64,000 nucleotides of DNA from Rheinheimera sp. UJ63 (GCF_021568285.1 NZ_JAKGTQ010000001.1:806001-870000), one strand, 5' to 3'; positions 18,470-28,313 are shown, numbered from the stretch's first letter. Numbers and translations are program-made. Notes: generated by a model not told the origin, from the sequence alone.

Positions 18470-18847
18470 TTAAAGCAGCGTAAACCACTCCCACAACGCC
18501 GCTCCCCACACTAAACCAACAATTACTAAGCTGGTAAACACCGCCGCTGAAGCGAGATCTTTTGCCCGACCTGACAATTCATGCCGCTCTAAGCCAACAC
18601 GGTCGGTTAATGCTTCAATAGCGGAATTAAGCAATTCAACCACTAACACTAAACACCATACGCCAACAAGCAAGGCAAATTGACTGACCGATTGCGCTAA
18701 CATCGCGGCTAAGGGCACAGACAGCAAGGTTAACAGCGTTTCTTGACGAAAAGCGGATTCGTGCCGCCAGCCAGCAGCAAAGCCCTGCATAGAGCATTTA
18801 GCGGCTTTTAACACCCTAGCTAACCCAACGCCATTTGGCTTTATCAT
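18470..18847 (-). CDS. dgkA: Diacylglycerol kinase
   Basis: A 125-aa small integral membrane kinase with three TM helices, recycling diacylglycerol to phosphatidic acid. The family signature is ELLNSAIEALTDR followed by the Lys-Asp of RAKDLASAAV. AGGA is 8 nt before the ATG. It lies 77 nt downstream of pyrE on the same strand. Confidence 0.96.
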   Translation of the reverse strand: MIKPNGVGLARVLKAAKCSMQGFAAGWRHESAFRQETLLTLLSVPLAAMLAQSVSQFALLVGVWCLVLVVELLNSAIEALTDRVGLERHELSGRAKDLASAAVFTSLVIVGLVWGAALWEWFTLL

Positions 18848-18924
18848 AGTGCGTTCCTAACTGTGCTTAACAGGCTGTCTTTTTATTTGGATAGCGAGCT
18901 TAGGTATTAAATCTTAAGCACAGA

Positions 18925-19569
18925 TTAATTTACACCATACTCTGCACGATAAGCTTGTACCGCGGCCAAATGCTCAGCTAATTCCGGTTTATCCATTAAA
19001 TAATGGATCAGATCCGGCAAGCTGATAATCGACACCACCTTAGTCGCAAAATCACGCTCAACTTCTTGAATCGCTGATAACTCACCTTGGCCACGCTCTT
19101 GCCGATCCAACGCAATTAACACGCCGGTTAGCGTGGCGCCTTGTGCTTGGATCAGTTGCATCGATTCACGAATAGCCGTACCCGCGGTAATCACATCATC
19201 CACCAACATGATGCGACCTTGCAGAGGTGCACCGACTAAATTGCCGCCCTCGCCATGGGTTTTCGCTTCTTTGCGATTAAAACAATAAGGCACATCGCGA
19301 TCATAGTGATCCGCTAAGGCTACCGCGGTAGTGGTCGCAATTGGGATGCCTTTATACGCTGGGCCAAATAGCACATCGAAATCTAAGCCGCTATCTTGTA
19401 AAGCCGCAGCATAAAAGCGACCTAACTTTGCTAAATCAGAGCCGGTATTAAACAAGCCTGCATTAAAAAAATACGGGCTGGTGCGGCCAGACTTTAAGGT
19501 AAAGCTGCCAAACTTTAACACTTGGCGCGCTAAGGCAAACTCAATAAACTCACGCTGGAATGCTTTCAT
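18925..19569 (-). CDS. pyrE: Orotate phosphoribosyltransferase
   Basis: A 214-aa pyrimidine biosynthesis enzyme (orotate + PRPP to OMP). Motifs: [37 protein letters not shown] and the PRPP-binding [12 protein letters not shown]. The ATG has AAGAGG about 5 nt upstream and lies 9 nt after rph, so rph-pyrE is one transcript as in E. coli. I see no obvious leader-peptide attenuator in the 9-nt gap. Confidence 0.98.
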   Translation of the reverse strand: MKAFQREFIEFALARQVLKFGSFTLKSGRTSPYFFNAGLFNTGSDLAKLGRFYAAALQDSGLDFDVLFGPAYKGIPIATTTAVALADHYDRDVPYCFNRKEAKTHGEGGNLVGAPLQGRIMLVDDVITAGTAIRESMQLIQAQGATLTGVLIALDRQERGQGELSAIQEVERDFATKVVSIISLPDLIHYLMDKPELAEHLAAVQAYRAEYGVN

Positions 19570-19578
19570 ACAAACCTC

Positions 19579-20292
19579 TTAGGCCAATACACGTTTTTGT
19601 TCGGCGACGATATCTAGAATGGCGTTATGGCCAAGGCCTAACATCTGTTGCATTTCCTCAAAACTAAAGGGCGCCTCTTCTGCGGTGCCTTGAATTTCAA
19701 TGATTTGGCCTGTTTCGGTCATCACTAAATTCATATCGGTTTCTGCCGCAGAATCTTCAGCATAATCTAAATCGGCCACCGGCGTGCCTTTGTAAATACC
19801 CACCGACACCGCCGCAACCATGAATTTTAACGGGTTCACTTTTAACACGCCTTTGTTGCGTAAATAGCTCAACGCATCCACCAGTGCCACACAAGCACCC
19901 GTGATCGATGCCGTACGCGTACCACCATCTGCCTGAATCACATCACAATCGATGGTAATGGTGTTTTCACCCAGTAAGCTTAAATCTACAGCGGAGCGCA
20001 ATGCCCGGCCAATCAAGCGCTGAATTTCCATGGTGCGACCGCCTTGCTTACCCCGTGCCGCTTCACGATCATTACGAGTATGCGTCGCGCGAGGCAACAT
20101 GCCGTACTCCGCCGTGATCCAGCCTTTACCTTGGCCTTTTAAAAAACGTGGCACACCTTCCACTACGCTGGCAGTACAAATCACTTTGGTATTGCCGAAC
20201 TCAACCAACACCGAACCTTCGGCGTGAGCGGTAAAATTACGGGTAAATGAAAGAGGACGGATTTGACTGGCGGTTCTGCCACTTGGACGCAT
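19579..20292 (-). CDS. rph: Ribonuclease PH
   Basis: A 237-aa phosphorolytic 3'-5' exoribonuclease for tRNA maturation. [20 protein letters not shown], the basic [20 protein letters not shown] loop, and [19 protein letters not shown] are diagnostic. AGGAG precedes the ATG by 7 nt. It is divergent from yicC. Confidence 0.98.
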   Translation of the reverse strand: MRPSGRTASQIRPLSFTRNFTAHAEGSVLVEFGNTKVICTASVVEGVPRFLKGQGKGWITAEYGMLPRATHTRNDREAARGKQGGRTMEIQRLIGRALRSAVDLSLLGENTITIDCDVIQADGGTRTASITGACVALVDALSYLRNKGVLKVNPLKFMVAAVSVGIYKGTPVADLDYAEDSAAETDMNLVMTETGQIIEIQGTAEEAPFSFEEMQQMLGLGHNAILDIVAEQKRVLA

Positions 20293-20530
20293 AAAGCTTC
20301 TCCTGACTAAAAATGTAAGGGCTATTATAAGAGCTTAGGCCGCTAAGGGCTATCTCTAGCCCAAATCAATCACGTTTTAGTCAGGTTACAACCCCATTAG
20401 GCATGATTAACACCCCACTTTAACCTATGCCCTTGCGCCGATGGCGACAGGGTAAGCTCCTGCTGATATTGGCCATTTAACCTGAAACTCAGGTATACTC
20501 GGTCATATTCTTGCTGTTTGGAACAAATCA

Positions 20531-21391
20531 ATGATTCATAGTATGACCGCCTTCGCCCGTCACGAAACCAAAGCCAGTTGGGGTACTGCCCAGTGGGAAA
20601 TTCGCTCTGTTAATCAGCGCTATTTGGAATCGTACTTTCGTTTACCCGAGCAATTCCGTGGCCTCGAAAGTTTATTGCGTGACAAACTGCGTAACAGCCT
20701 GCAACGCGGCAAAATAGAAGTGAATTTACGTTTTCATGCTAACCAAGCTGCAGGAGAACTGACGCTAAACGACGTTTTTGCCGAGCAGTTGTTACAAAAA
20801 GCGCAGCAATTACTGCAAAAAGCCCCGCAAGCTCAACTTAATATTGCTGATATTCTGCGCTGGCCCGGTGTCATGGAAACACCAACAGAAGACTTAGACG
20901 CCTTGCAAGGCGAACTGCTCGCCGGTTTTGATGCCGCGCTGCTAGATTTCTTAGCCGGCCGTGGCCGTGAAGGCGCTGCCATTGAAGATATGATCCAGCA
21001 GCGCCTTACGGCCATCGGCGAGCGCGTCGCCTTTGTACGGGAACATTTACCGCAAGCCATGCAATGGCAACGCGACCGCATCACCCATCGCTTAAATGAA
21101 ATTAAAGCCGACTTAGATCAAAACCGCCTCGAGCAGGAAATGGCCTTTTTAGCCTCAAAATCCGACGTGGCCGAAGAATTAGATCGCCTAGATGCCCACA
21201 TTAAAGAAACCCGCCACACCCTAAAAAAAGGCGGTGCCTGCGGCCGCCGCTTAGATTTTATGATGCAAGAGTTTAACCGCGAAGCGAATACGCTGTCATC
21301 TAAAGCTATTAGCACTGAGATTACCAATGCTGCGGTAGAGTTAAAAGTGCTAATCGAACAGATGCGGGAGCAAATTCAGAATATTGAATAA
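20531..21391 (+). CDS. yicC: YicC-family endoribonuclease-like protein
   Basis: A 286-aa protein: N-terminal MIHSMTAFAR, then IRSVNQRYLE and FRGLE...LRNSLQRGKIEV, and C-terminal DUF1732 part with RRLDFMMQEFNREANTLSSK. The family forms oligomers with RNase activity. It is the classic neighbour of rph and gmk in gammaproteobacteria; here gmk is 6 kb away, separated by the AbiE/cti segment. A -10-like TATACT lies at 20494-20499. Confidence 0.94.
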   Translation: MIHSMTAFARHETKASWGTAQWEIRSVNQRYLESYFRLPEQFRGLESLLRDKLRNSLQRGKIEVNLRFHANQAAGELTLNDVFAEQLLQKAQQLLQKAPQAQLNIADILRWPGVMETPTEDLDALQGELLAGFDAALLDFLAGRGREGAAIEDMIQQRLTAIGERVAFVREHLPQAMQWQRDRITHRLNEIKADLDQNRLEQEMAFLASKSDVAEELDRLDAHIKETRHTLKKGGACGRRLDFMMQEFNREANTLSSKAISTEITNAAVELKVLIEQMREQIQNIE

Positions 21392-21414
21392 CATTGCGCT
21401 ATCGCACAATTAAA

Positions 21415-21440
21415 TAGCAGGTTCAATCAGGGACCTGCTA
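21415..21440 (+). terminator. Hairpin after yicC
   Basis: An 8-bp perfect stem TAGCAGGT/ACCTGCTA with a 10-nt loop lies 23 nt after the yicC stop. There is no T-run. 21441-21653 holds nothing I can assign. Confidence 0.3.
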
Positions 21441-21653
21441 TTGCAAGATCACATACCTGGTACTTCTGCCCCCTGAAGCGGTTTTCACCAAACACTACAT
21501 TTCTACCAGCTGCGCCAAATGCCAATTGGTGGTTGCAGGACTCACCAGGTTTAAGTGAACACGCCAGCTAATCTACTCACACAGTGAGGCGAATAGCGAG
21601 GCTAATCAGCTCATCAAACGCACTAAGAAAATTCTACGTATCGTTCGATAAAG

Positions 21654-22544
21654 TCAGAGCCCCATATCAAACCTAGTTTTGGGCGAACCATTACCGAGTA
21701 ACTCCGATGCCATCGCACTGACTTCGGCCTGCACATAAGCCCAATACTCCGGGTTATCCACCGTACGTTCCTTGATCTGACTTGGTATAAAACGGCTCAT
21801 CTCCGTATTAAAATCAGCACGTACTTCATCATCTTGCTGTAACTTTTTGATCTGCAGCTCGAGCGCGGTTCTAAAGTCGTCTTTATGTTTATGTCTTGCC
21901 GCTAATTTTTTTTCTACCAGTTCTTTTGATAGCGCTACGCCTCGTTGTTTGATCCAAACGATATCCCAGATATCTCGCGGTTTAATTCTTCTGGCCCGAT
22001 AAGCGACGGCAATAAATTTATCTGCCAACGTTTCTTGCAATGATTGCACCGGCACCAAAATCCCCTCGGTGGGTACCACGATATTGTAATGGTTTAACAA
22101 GGGCCTTTTTTCAATGTCGAATGACGGAATAGCGCAGACATCAATATGCATTTTTTGCTGGGGCAAATCCGGACGGTTCGCTTCTTTTACGATACTGATT
22201 TTCCAGGAAACCGTATCTCCCTGATTGTCTGCTGCAGGTTTGTTTACCCATACCTCAGTTTCATATTTGTTCTGAATATAGTTTTGAATGTCGGCTTCAA
22301 GACCATCGAAATCAGCCGGCTTGAAATTATGACCACCGTTAAAATCGAGATCCTCTGATAGGCGTGCACTGTTGTAACACATACGCAAAGAAGTCCCGCC
22401 AATAAAGGTCAGACTTTGCATCGCACCTTGCTTGATCAAGACTGCCATAATGTCGTGGTGCAGGATCTCCTTCTCAATAACAGGGGTAATAGCGGCATAG
22501 TCTGGATTCGCTTGCACAATTTGACCAAGCTGTTGTTTTATCAT
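21654..22544 (-). CDS. AbiEii-type nucleotidyltransferase toxin
   Basis: 296 aa. The nucleotidyltransferase core shows FIGGTSLRMCYNSARLSEDLDF-like spacing (GGTS at the start, DLD acidic pair about 13 residues on), the AbiEii/AbiGii signature. Later conserved pieces are VQSLQETLADKFIAVAYR and KPRDIWDI. Family members are toxins of the AbiE toxin-antitoxin system, linked to phage abortive infection; known homologues transfer nucleotides to tRNA. The ATG at 22544 is preferred because GAGG lies 6 nt upstream. An in-frame ATG at 22565 overlaps the antitoxin end but has GGAG only 1 nt away. Confidence 0.88.
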   Translation of the reverse strand: MIKQQLGQIVQANPDYAAITPVIEKEILHHDIMAVLIKQGAMQSLTFIGGTSLRMCYNSARLSEDLDFNGGHNFKPADFDGLEADIQNYIQNKYETEVWVNKPAADNQGDTVSWKISIVKEANRPDLPQQKMHIDVCAIPSFDIEKRPLLNHYNIVVPTEGILVPVQSLQETLADKFIAVAYRARRIKPRDIWDIVWIKQRGVALSKELVEKKLAARHKHKDDFRTALELQIKKLQQDDEVRADFNTEMSRFIPSQIKERTVDNPEYWAYVQAEVSAMASELLGNGSPKTRFDMGL

Positions 22545-22557
22545 CCTGATCCTCTCT

Positions 22558-23085
22558 CTATTCATGCTCCAGCATATGCAGATTGCGCTGACAGTATTTC
22601 AGGTCGGTCAGCGCTTGTTCGGTATTGGCGCGATACATTTTAATGTCAGGGTCAAAATACAGATTAGCGACAAGCTGCTCGACAGGCCTTTTGGTGTGGG
22701 TGAACTCAATCACGCCATAAGGCGTGGCAAAGGTGCCGCTTCTACCTTTTGTCATCACGGTAACCCTGTCCATCATCACTTGCGAAATCTCGCCAGTATG
22801 GCTTAGCTGACTTTCCAGGCTGATATAACTCAGTTCATCGCTACGCAATTTTTTGATGATTTTATAAATTGCTGTTTCAGGCTCTGGCGGCGTTAGCACA
22901 CTTTCGTATAACCCTTGGGCCAATCTCCTAAGCTGACCTTTTTTTACCCGGTCGGCCAGAAATTTCGTAAAGGCGGGTGTGTATAGCTCACCTAACATAA
23001 AAGCCAACTCTGCAGCGCTATGAATGCCGCCGCCAGCCTTTACCGCGTTAGCAAAAACGAGCAATAATTTGTCAGATTTTGACAT
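22558..23085 (-). CDS. AbiEi-type antitoxin/transcriptional regulator
   Basis: A 175-aa protein. The N-terminal winged-helix-like part (FTKFLADRVKKGQLRRLAQGLYES) and the C-terminal domain with SYISLESQLSHTGEIS are typical of AbiEi antitoxins, which repress their own operon and neutralise AbiEii. It lies directly upstream of the toxin gene, as required for this two-gene system. The pair sits between yicC and cti in an accessory-looking patch. Confidence 0.85.
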   Translation of the reverse strand: MSKSDKLLLVFANAVKAGGGIHSAAELAFMLGELYTPAFTKFLADRVKKGQLRRLAQGLYESVLTPPEPETAIYKIIKKLRSDELSYISLESQLSHTGEISQVMMDRVTVMTKGRSGTFATPYGVIEFTHTKRPVEQLVANLYFDPDIKMYRANTEQALTDLKYCQRNLHMLEHE

Positions 23086-23110
23086 AGGTACACACTAAAT
23101 AACCAAATAT

Positions 23111-23192
23111 GTAATAAAGTGTAGACATGAACGGAAAGATCGTCAATCGAGCGGTGCACAAAAACACACCTTAAAAGTAATAAACTGTAAAC
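23111..23192. repeat. Two direct repeats at the abiE promoter, candidate AbiEi sites
   Basis: GTAATAAAGTGTAGAC (23111-23126) and GTAATAAACTGTAAAC (23177-23192) share 14 of 16 bases, 66 bp apart. The first covers the -10 element. Autoregulatory binding is inference from AbiEi biology. Confidence 0.4.
23118..23146 (-). promoter_or_regulatory. Promoter of the abiE operon
   Basis: On the minus strand -35 TTGACG (23146-23141), a 17-nt spacer and -10 TACACT (23123-23118), 33 nt before the antitoxin ATG. Confidence 0.65.
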
Positions 23193-23251
23193 CCAATAGC
23201 CAATCTAACTCACTATAAGCTTGAGCAACTGTTCGGCGACAATTAAGATGA

Positions 23252-23365
23252 CCGCCAAAGATAGACGACGAACAACAGTTGTTGCCAATCCACGCGAAGC
23301 TAACTACCGAAGAAGCGGCGGCGCTACTGAATGTATCACGGCACTTTACCTACCAGATTGTCTAA
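23252..23365 (+). pseudogene. Fragment of a helix-turn-helix antitoxin-like gene
   Basis: The frame after the TGA at 23249-23251 reads PPKIDDEQQLLPIHAKLTTE, then EAAALLNVSRHFTYQIV and a stop at 23363. LPIHAKLTTEEAAALLNVSR is the excisionase/MerR-like HTH start seen in type II antitoxins paired with PIN-domain toxins. It breaks off in the middle of the HTH, has no start codon and has no toxin downstream, so it is a remnant. Confidence 0.6.
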
Positions 23366-23578
23366 TTGCTGGCGCGTTAAGTGCGGATTGTCTTGCAGCA
23401 ATAACATAATCGGCTTAAGCGTTTTTAAGCCAGCAATATTTACTGGGGAATATACAGAGGCGTTTACAGGGGGCTTTCTTACTAAGGCTTGAACCAAAGT
23501 TTTTGCCATAGCGATCAACATAAGCAACAGAAAAATGGTGGGTAAAGTCGCGGGTAAAATAACAAAAACACCAGCCAT
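23336..23578 (-). CDS. Possible small membrane protein, unknown
   Basis: An 80-aa frame with one long hydrophobic N-terminal helix (about 3-30) and a polar tail containing LLLQDNPHLTRQQLDNLVGKVP. Its 3' end overlaps the antitoxin remnant on the opposite strand by 30 nt. There is no clear Shine-Dalgarno. It may be real, because the tail looks protein-like, but I do not recognise it. Confidence 0.35.
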   Translation of the reverse strand: MAGVFVILPATLPTIFLLLMLIAMAKTLVQALVRKPPVNASVYSPVNIAGLKTLKPIMLLLQDNPHLTRQQLDNLVGKVP

Positions 23579-23680
23579 TTAAAAATCAAACCACTGATTT
23601 AAAAAGCAAATAAATTTATAATCTACAAGTAGATCCAGAACATCAAATAATGTGTAGCCAGCTTGTAGCGATAAGCAAGC

Positions 23681-23956
23681 TCAAAAATCAGGGTCATCGT
23701 TTTCACCGCTTGGGTATTTAGCTTGTAAATACGCTAAGCGGGCTTCTGCAGAAGCAAATGCGGTGCAATTGATAAATTCCATGTCATCGCTTTCTTCTTC
23801 CAGTAAAAAAGCCATCGTGCTTTCGTCAACTACCACTAAGAATTGCGTATCGGTGTCAAAGGTATAAACCGTGCCGCCTTCAAAGCGCTTAAATACCGTC
23901 ATTTTGGCAAAGTCATCTTCCGTGAAAACCACTGCAGCACTCTCTTGCTCGCTCAT
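23681..23956 (-). CDS. Small acidic protein of unknown function
   Basis: 91 aa from the ATG at 23956, which has AAGGA 6 nt upstream; the ATG at 23962 directly abuts that site and is less likely. It is strongly acidic, with no TM or signal peptide: VVFTEDDFAKMTVFKRFEGG, then a beta-rich middle and a LEEESDDMEF stretch. I do not recognise the family. It stands alone between the small membrane frame and the divergent cti gene. Confidence 0.6.
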   Translation of the reverse strand: MSEQESAAVVFTEDDFAKMTVFKRFEGGTVYTFDTDTQFLVVVDESTMAFLLEEESDDMEFINCTAFASAEARLAYLQAKYPSGENDDPDF

Positions 23957-24151
23957 GCTCATTCCTTAATTTTATTGTTGAACCACTCATAACAACACGA
24001 CAAGCGCCTTAACATCAACAACATTTAATCGATACTAAAAAATCTCATTCTCGACACAACAGTGACTTTAAAGTAGGCCGTTTTTTGGTCGCAGTTAGTA
24101 ATTTTAACAAAGAAAGGCTAGTATATTTGCCTAGAAAAGTAGGGAGTAATT

Positions 24152-26557
24152 TTGAAACGGACAGTATTTTTATCAAATAAATGGCGAGTCTTACTTGTCT
24201 TATGTGCGATTGTTGCGGCGCTGTACTTCGCTGATCGGGCATCACCTTTAGCACGCGGCAAAGCTGCCGACAGCCTGACGCAGCCGTTAATCAGCCAAGA
24301 TCCTGAGCTTGGTGCGCATTACCAACAACAGATAAAACCGCTGCTGGAATCTCGCTGCGTGGTTTGTCATGCCTGTTACGACTCCCCTTGCCAACTGAAC
24401 ATGAGCGCACCGCAAGGTTTTGCGCGCGGCGCGCACAAAGAAAAAGTGTACGATGGCACACGTTTATTAGCCGCAACACCGAACCGGCTGCATCTTGATG
24501 CCGCCACCACGCAAGAATGGCGCGCACGCGGCTTTTTTTCAGTACTGGAAAACCAACAAGGCGATGCGCCGATCACCACCGGTTTAATCGCGAAAATGCT
24601 GCAATTAAAACAAGCACATCCGCTACCAGACGCTAATGCGATGACAGAACAATTTGATTTAAGCCTCAATCGTCAACAGCAATGTCCAACAGATAGCGAA
24701 TTTGCTAGTTATGCCAAGGCGCAGCCTTATGCCGGAATGCCTTATGCATTACCGGGTTTAAATGCACAAGAACATAGCCTTTTAACCAACTGGCTTAGCG
24801 CCGGCGCTTATTTTCCAGCGGATGCGCCATTACCGGCCGCACACCAAGCCGCGGTGCAGCAACTTGAGCAATGGCTCAATACTGATGATTTAAAAACTCG
24901 GTTAAGTGCTCGCTATATTTACGAGCATTTATTTACGTCTCATTTGTATTTCAGCGCACTGCATGATGACAACGAACGGCCGCAATTCTTTCGACTTTTG
25001 CGCTCAAAAACACCGCCAGGCCAAGCGATTGAGGTGATTGCCGGGCGCCGTCCTTATGATGATCCAGCAGTTGAGCGCGTTTATTATCGGCTACAAGCCG
25101 TGCGAGACACTATTGTCAATAAAACACATCAACCTTATGACATCAATGACAACTTGCTACAAAAATGGCAACGCTGGTTTAAAGGTGCCGACTATCAAGT
25201 GAGTGCGTTACCCGGCTATGCTCCCGAGGTCGCCGCCAACCCACTGACCGCTTTTAAAGAACTGCCAGTGAACGCGCGCTATCGCTTTATGTTAGAGCGT
25301 GCTGAAAATACCATTATGGGCTACATCAAAGGCCCGGTTTGCCGAGGCCAGGTGGCGCTTAATGTCATTAACGATCGGTTTTGGGTATATTTTATTAAAC
25401 CCGAACTCGCTGAAAGTGCCGCCGTAAATGCTTTTTATCTCTCGCAACAAGATAATTTGCGCTTACCGGCCGAAGAAGAAAGTACCACCTTTGCGGTGAG
25501 CTGGGTCGGCTTTGCTGCCCGACAAGGCGATTATTTGCAAGCGCGTAGCGCTTTTTTAAATGAGCATTTACAGCAAAGTGCCTACCTAACCCCTGACGTG
25601 TTGTGGGATGGCGATGGCCAAAATCAAAATGCTAGCCTCACTGTTTTTCGGCATTTTGACAATGCCACTGTGGTAAAAGGGTTACTGGGCGAACCCCCTA
25701 AAACCGCTTGGGTTATTGATTATGCGCTGCTTGAACGCATCCACTATTTGCTCGTTGCCGGGTTCGACGTTTATGGTAACTACGGTCATCAACTGATGAC
25801 ACGGCTGTATATGGATTTTCTGCGAATGGAGGGTGAATCGAATTTCTTAGCCTTTTTACCCGAGGCCAGCCGCCGCCAAGAATTTGCAGATTGGTATCAG
25901 CAAGCAGGTCCGGAACTGACCGAGTTTATTAAAGGTGACATTAACCCGTTTTCACAACCCAGTGGCATCACGTTTCAAACGCCCGATCACAAAGCAGAAC
26001 TGTATCAATTATTCGCAGAGCAATTGCACGCTGTGCAACCGCAGCGTTATCAATTAAGCGATAGCCAATTAAACAACAACAGCTTAAACCTGCTCTCTCA
26101 ATTAGGGCAGCTACAAGGCACCAGTGCGACACTATTGCCTGAGCTTACCATTATTATGCTGGAACCTGCCGATGGCCGTGCCGCAGAATTATTTACGTTG
26201 ATCCGTAATAGCGCCCACTTTAATGTTAGCAGCCTATTAAAAGAAGAAGAAAACCGTCATCCGGCCGCAGATACCACCACCTTAGTCAGCGGTATTTTAG
26301 GCAGTTACCCCGATGCATTTTGGAAAATATCCGAAGCACAGCTGCCTAAAGTTGTAGCACAAGTGCAGCAAATGCAAACTGAGCAACAGTATCGGCAATT
26401 ACTGAACGACATTGGCATTGGTCGGCACCATCCGCACTTTTGGCAGTTTAGTGACAAACTTAACCAGCTGTTTCAACAGCGCTATCCCATTGACGGCAGC
26501 TGGCTAGATTACAATCGGTTAGAACATCGGCCATTGCAACAAGCCCAGGCCGATTAG
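24152..26557 (+). CDS. cti: Fatty acid cis/trans isomerase
   Basis: An 801-aa periplasmic enzyme converting cis- to trans-unsaturated fatty acids in membrane phospholipids, a rapid solvent/heat stress response. An N-terminal signal anchor (12-27) is followed by a c-type heme motif CVVCH (69-73) and the family context CYDSPCQLNMSAPQG, and later LPGLNAQEHSLLTNWLSAGA and a large C-terminal domain. It starts with TTG at 24152, with AGGGAG 5 nt upstream. It is a single-gene unit; no sensor gene is next to it. Confidence 0.93.
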   Translation: MKRTVFLSNKWRVLLVLCAIVAALYFADRASPLARGKAADSLTQPLISQDPELGAHYQQQIKPLLESRCVVCHACYDSPCQLNMSAPQGFARGAHKEKVYDGTRLLAATPNRLHLDAATTQEWRARGFFSVLENQQGDAPITTGLIAKMLQLKQAHPLPDANAMTEQFDLSLNRQQQCPTDSEFASYAKAQPYAGMPYALPGLNAQEHSLLTNWLSAGAYFPADAPLPAAHQAAVQQLEQWLNTDDLKTRLSARYIYEHLFTSHLYFSALHDDNERPQFFRLLRSKTPPGQAIEVIAGRRPYDDPAVERVYYRLQAVRDTIVNKTHQPYDINDNLLQKWQRWFKGADYQVSALPGYAPEVAANPLTAFKELPVNARYRFMLERAENTIMGYIKGPVCRGQVALNVINDRFWVYFIKPELAESAAVNAFYLSQQDNLRLPAEEESTTFAVSWVGFAARQGDYLQARSAFLNEHLQQSAYLTPDVLWDGDGQNQNASLTVFRHFDNATVVKGLLGEPPKTAWVIDYALLERIHYLLVAGFDVYGNYGHQLMTRLYMDFLRMEGESNFLAFLPEASRRQEFADWYQQAGPELTEFIKGDINPFSQPSGITFQTPDHKAELYQLFAEQLHAVQPQRYQLSDSQLNNNSLNLLSQLGQLQGTSATLLPELTIIMLEPADGRAAELFTLIRNSAHFNVSSLLKEEENRHPAADTTTLVSGILGSYPDAFWKISEAQLPKVVAQVQQMQTEQQYRQLLNDIGIGRHHPHFWQFSDKLNQLFQQRYPIDGSWLDYNRLEHRPLQQAQAD

Positions 26558-26636
26558 CGCTAAGCGAAATCGCCAATTTGCTTTTGGTCAGACCAGTGGT
26601 AAGCTAGGCCAAATCAAACAATTTTGAGTTTTAGAT

Positions 26637-27131
26637 ATGGCAACCTCACTACGCAAAGCCAATTGGTTTTTAAAGTTATTCGCTTGGCGCTACATTCCGC
26701 TAATTGGTTTTTGTTCACCGAAAATTGTCCGCATGGATGAAAAAACGGTAGAAATCACCATGCCGCATGCTTGGCGCACTAAAAATCATTTAGGCAGTGT
26801 TTATTTTGGTGCTTTGGCCATCGGCGCCGATTTAGCCGGGGCTTTTTCTGTGTTTAGTAAAGCCAAAGACCGCGGCGTTAATGCCAACTTTGCCTTTAAA
26901 GATGTACAAGGCCAATTTTTAAAACGCCCTGAAGCGCAGGTGCATTTTACCAGCCATGATGGCGATGTGATTGATCAGATGATTGATGAGTCTTTAGCCA
27001 GCGGCGAGCGCATCAATAAGCCCGTTTCAGTGGTGGTGACCTGCCCCAGCTTACATGGCACTGAGCCAATGGCCACCTTCACGTTAACCTTGTCGATCAA
27101 GGCCAAAGCTAAAAGAAGCGCAAAAGCCTAA
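26637..27131 (+). CDS. DUF4442 hotdog-fold protein (thioesterase-like)
   Basis: A 164-aa protein with the hotdog-fold core of DUF4442: [20 protein letters not shown], then GADLAGAF. The family resembles PaaI-type acyl-CoA thioesterases but lacks a proven activity. The Shine-Dalgarno is weak. It lies between cti and gmk. Confidence 0.8.
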   Translation: MATSLRKANWFLKLFAWRYIPLIGFCSPKIVRMDEKTVEITMPHAWRTKNHLGSVYFGALAIGADLAGAFSVFSKAKDRGVNANFAFKDVQGQFLKRPEAQVHFTSHDGDVIDQMIDESLASGERINKPVSVVVTCPSLHGTEPMATFTLTLSIKAKAKRSAKA

Positions 27132-27207
27132 GCCGCGACAATTGCACGCAGCGACGACAGGCAGTAAACTTGCTTGCCTATCCTCGTTGCGCCTAAAGGT
27201 AACCACT

Positions 27208-27855
27208 TTGACTGAACACAACATGCAGCAACTTAGCGGCAATCTGTTTATCATTTCTGCCCCCAGTGGCACCGGTAAATCCAGTTTGATCCAAGCCTTA
27301 TTACAGCGCCATGCTGATATGCAATTAAGTGTCTCGCATACCACCCGAGCCCCACGTGCCGGTGAGCAAAATGGCGTGCATTATCATTATACGACGGTCG
27401 ACGATTTTAAAGCACGCATTGAAAATAATGAGTTTTTAGAATGGGCCGAAGTCTTTGGTAATTATTACGGTACGTCTCGCGCAGCAATCGAGCGGCAATT
27501 AGCGCAAGGCATTGATGTGTTTTTAGACATCGACTGGCAGGGCGCAAGGCAAATTCGCGAACAAGCAGCGGGCACTATTGGTATTTTTATCTTACCGCCA
27601 AGCTTAACTGAACTGCAACAACGCCTAACAAATCGCGCAACTGACAGTGCCGAAGTGATTGCCGGGCGTATGGCAAAAGCCCAAAACGAAATGTCGCATG
27701 CCGACGAATATGACTATTTAATTATCAACGATGACTTTGCTGCTACGCTGCATCAACTTGAACAAATTGTGCTTTGCCAGCGTCACCGCTTCGCCTCTGC
27801 ACAACAACGGCAACAGCCATTACTCGATCAATTGTTGGCGAAACCGATAAAATAG
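27208..27855 (+). CDS. gmk: Guanylate kinase
   Basis: A 215-aa enzyme phosphorylating GMP to GDP. P-loop [13 protein letters not shown]-binding [17 protein letters not shown], and [10 protein letters not shown] are diagnostic. I chose TTG at 27208 because AAAGG lies 8 nt upstream. The ATG at 27223 (210 aa) has no nearby ribosome site but would match the usual N-terminus equally well. It is followed by rpoZ and spoT as in E. coli. Confidence 0.95.
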   Translation: MTEHNMQQLSGNLFIISAPSGTGKSSLIQALLQRHADMQLSVSHTTRAPRAGEQNGVHYHYTTVDDFKARIENNEFLEWAEVFGNYYGTSRAAIERQLAQGIDVFLDIDWQGARQIREQAAGTIGIFILPPSLTELQQRLTNRATDSAEVIAGRMAKAQNEMSHADEYDYLIINDDFAATLHQLEQIVLCQRHRFASAQQRQQPLLDQLLAKPIK

Positions 27856-27914
27856 CGTATATTATGCGGTCTTGTAACATCCCTGATTAACCCTGAATAT
27901 TTCCGGAGTGCTGA

Positions 27915-28190
27915 ATGGCTCGCGTAACCGTTGAAGATGCTGTAGATAAAATTGGTAACCGTTTTGATTTAATTCTGGTTGCAGCACGCCGTGCTCGTCA
28001 GTTGGCCGTTGAAGGCAAAGAGCCATTCGTTGAACTTGAAAACGACAAACCCACGGTAGTGGCGTTGCGTGAAATCGAACAAGGTTTCATTACGAGCAGC
28101 ATCTTGGATGCGCAAGAGCGTCGTGATCAATTACAACAAGAAGCCTCTGAAATGGCGGCTGTCGCGGCCATTATTGGTTCAGATCAGTAA
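27915..28190 (+). CDS. rpoZ: DNA-directed RNA polymerase omega subunit
   Basis: 91 aa, the E. coli length. [28 protein letters not shown] and a VALREIEQG segment are canonical. GGAG is 7 nt before the ATG. Confidence 0.98.
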   Translation: MARVTVEDAVDKIGNRFDLILVAARRARQLAVEGKEPFVELENDKPTVVALREIEQGFITSSILDAQERRDQLQQEASEMAAVAAIIGSDQ

Positions 28191-28207
28191 AAATTCCCGT
28201 CTAATCG

Positions 28208-28235
28208 ATGCCAGCGGCACTTTAGCCGTTGGCAT
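28208..28235 (+). terminator. Hairpin after rpoZ
   Basis: ATGCCA-GC-GGC / GCC-GT-TGGCAT, a stem of nine matched pairs with a 2x2 internal mismatch, 17 nt after the rpoZ stop. The tail TCGTTAAATTT is T-poor, so it may attenuate rather than end transcription into spoT. Confidence 0.4.
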
Positions 28236-28313
28236 TCGTTAAATTTAATCGTATATTCTAAACTTTCATCAGCTTTTAACGCTGTAGTTATGCTGTATTA
28301 GTTTGGAGCGCTT

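Noticed and set aside
21415..21440. GGTTCAATC resembling a tRNA T-arm after yicC
   Set aside because: No acceptor, D or anticodon arm can be found around it; it is a simple hairpin.
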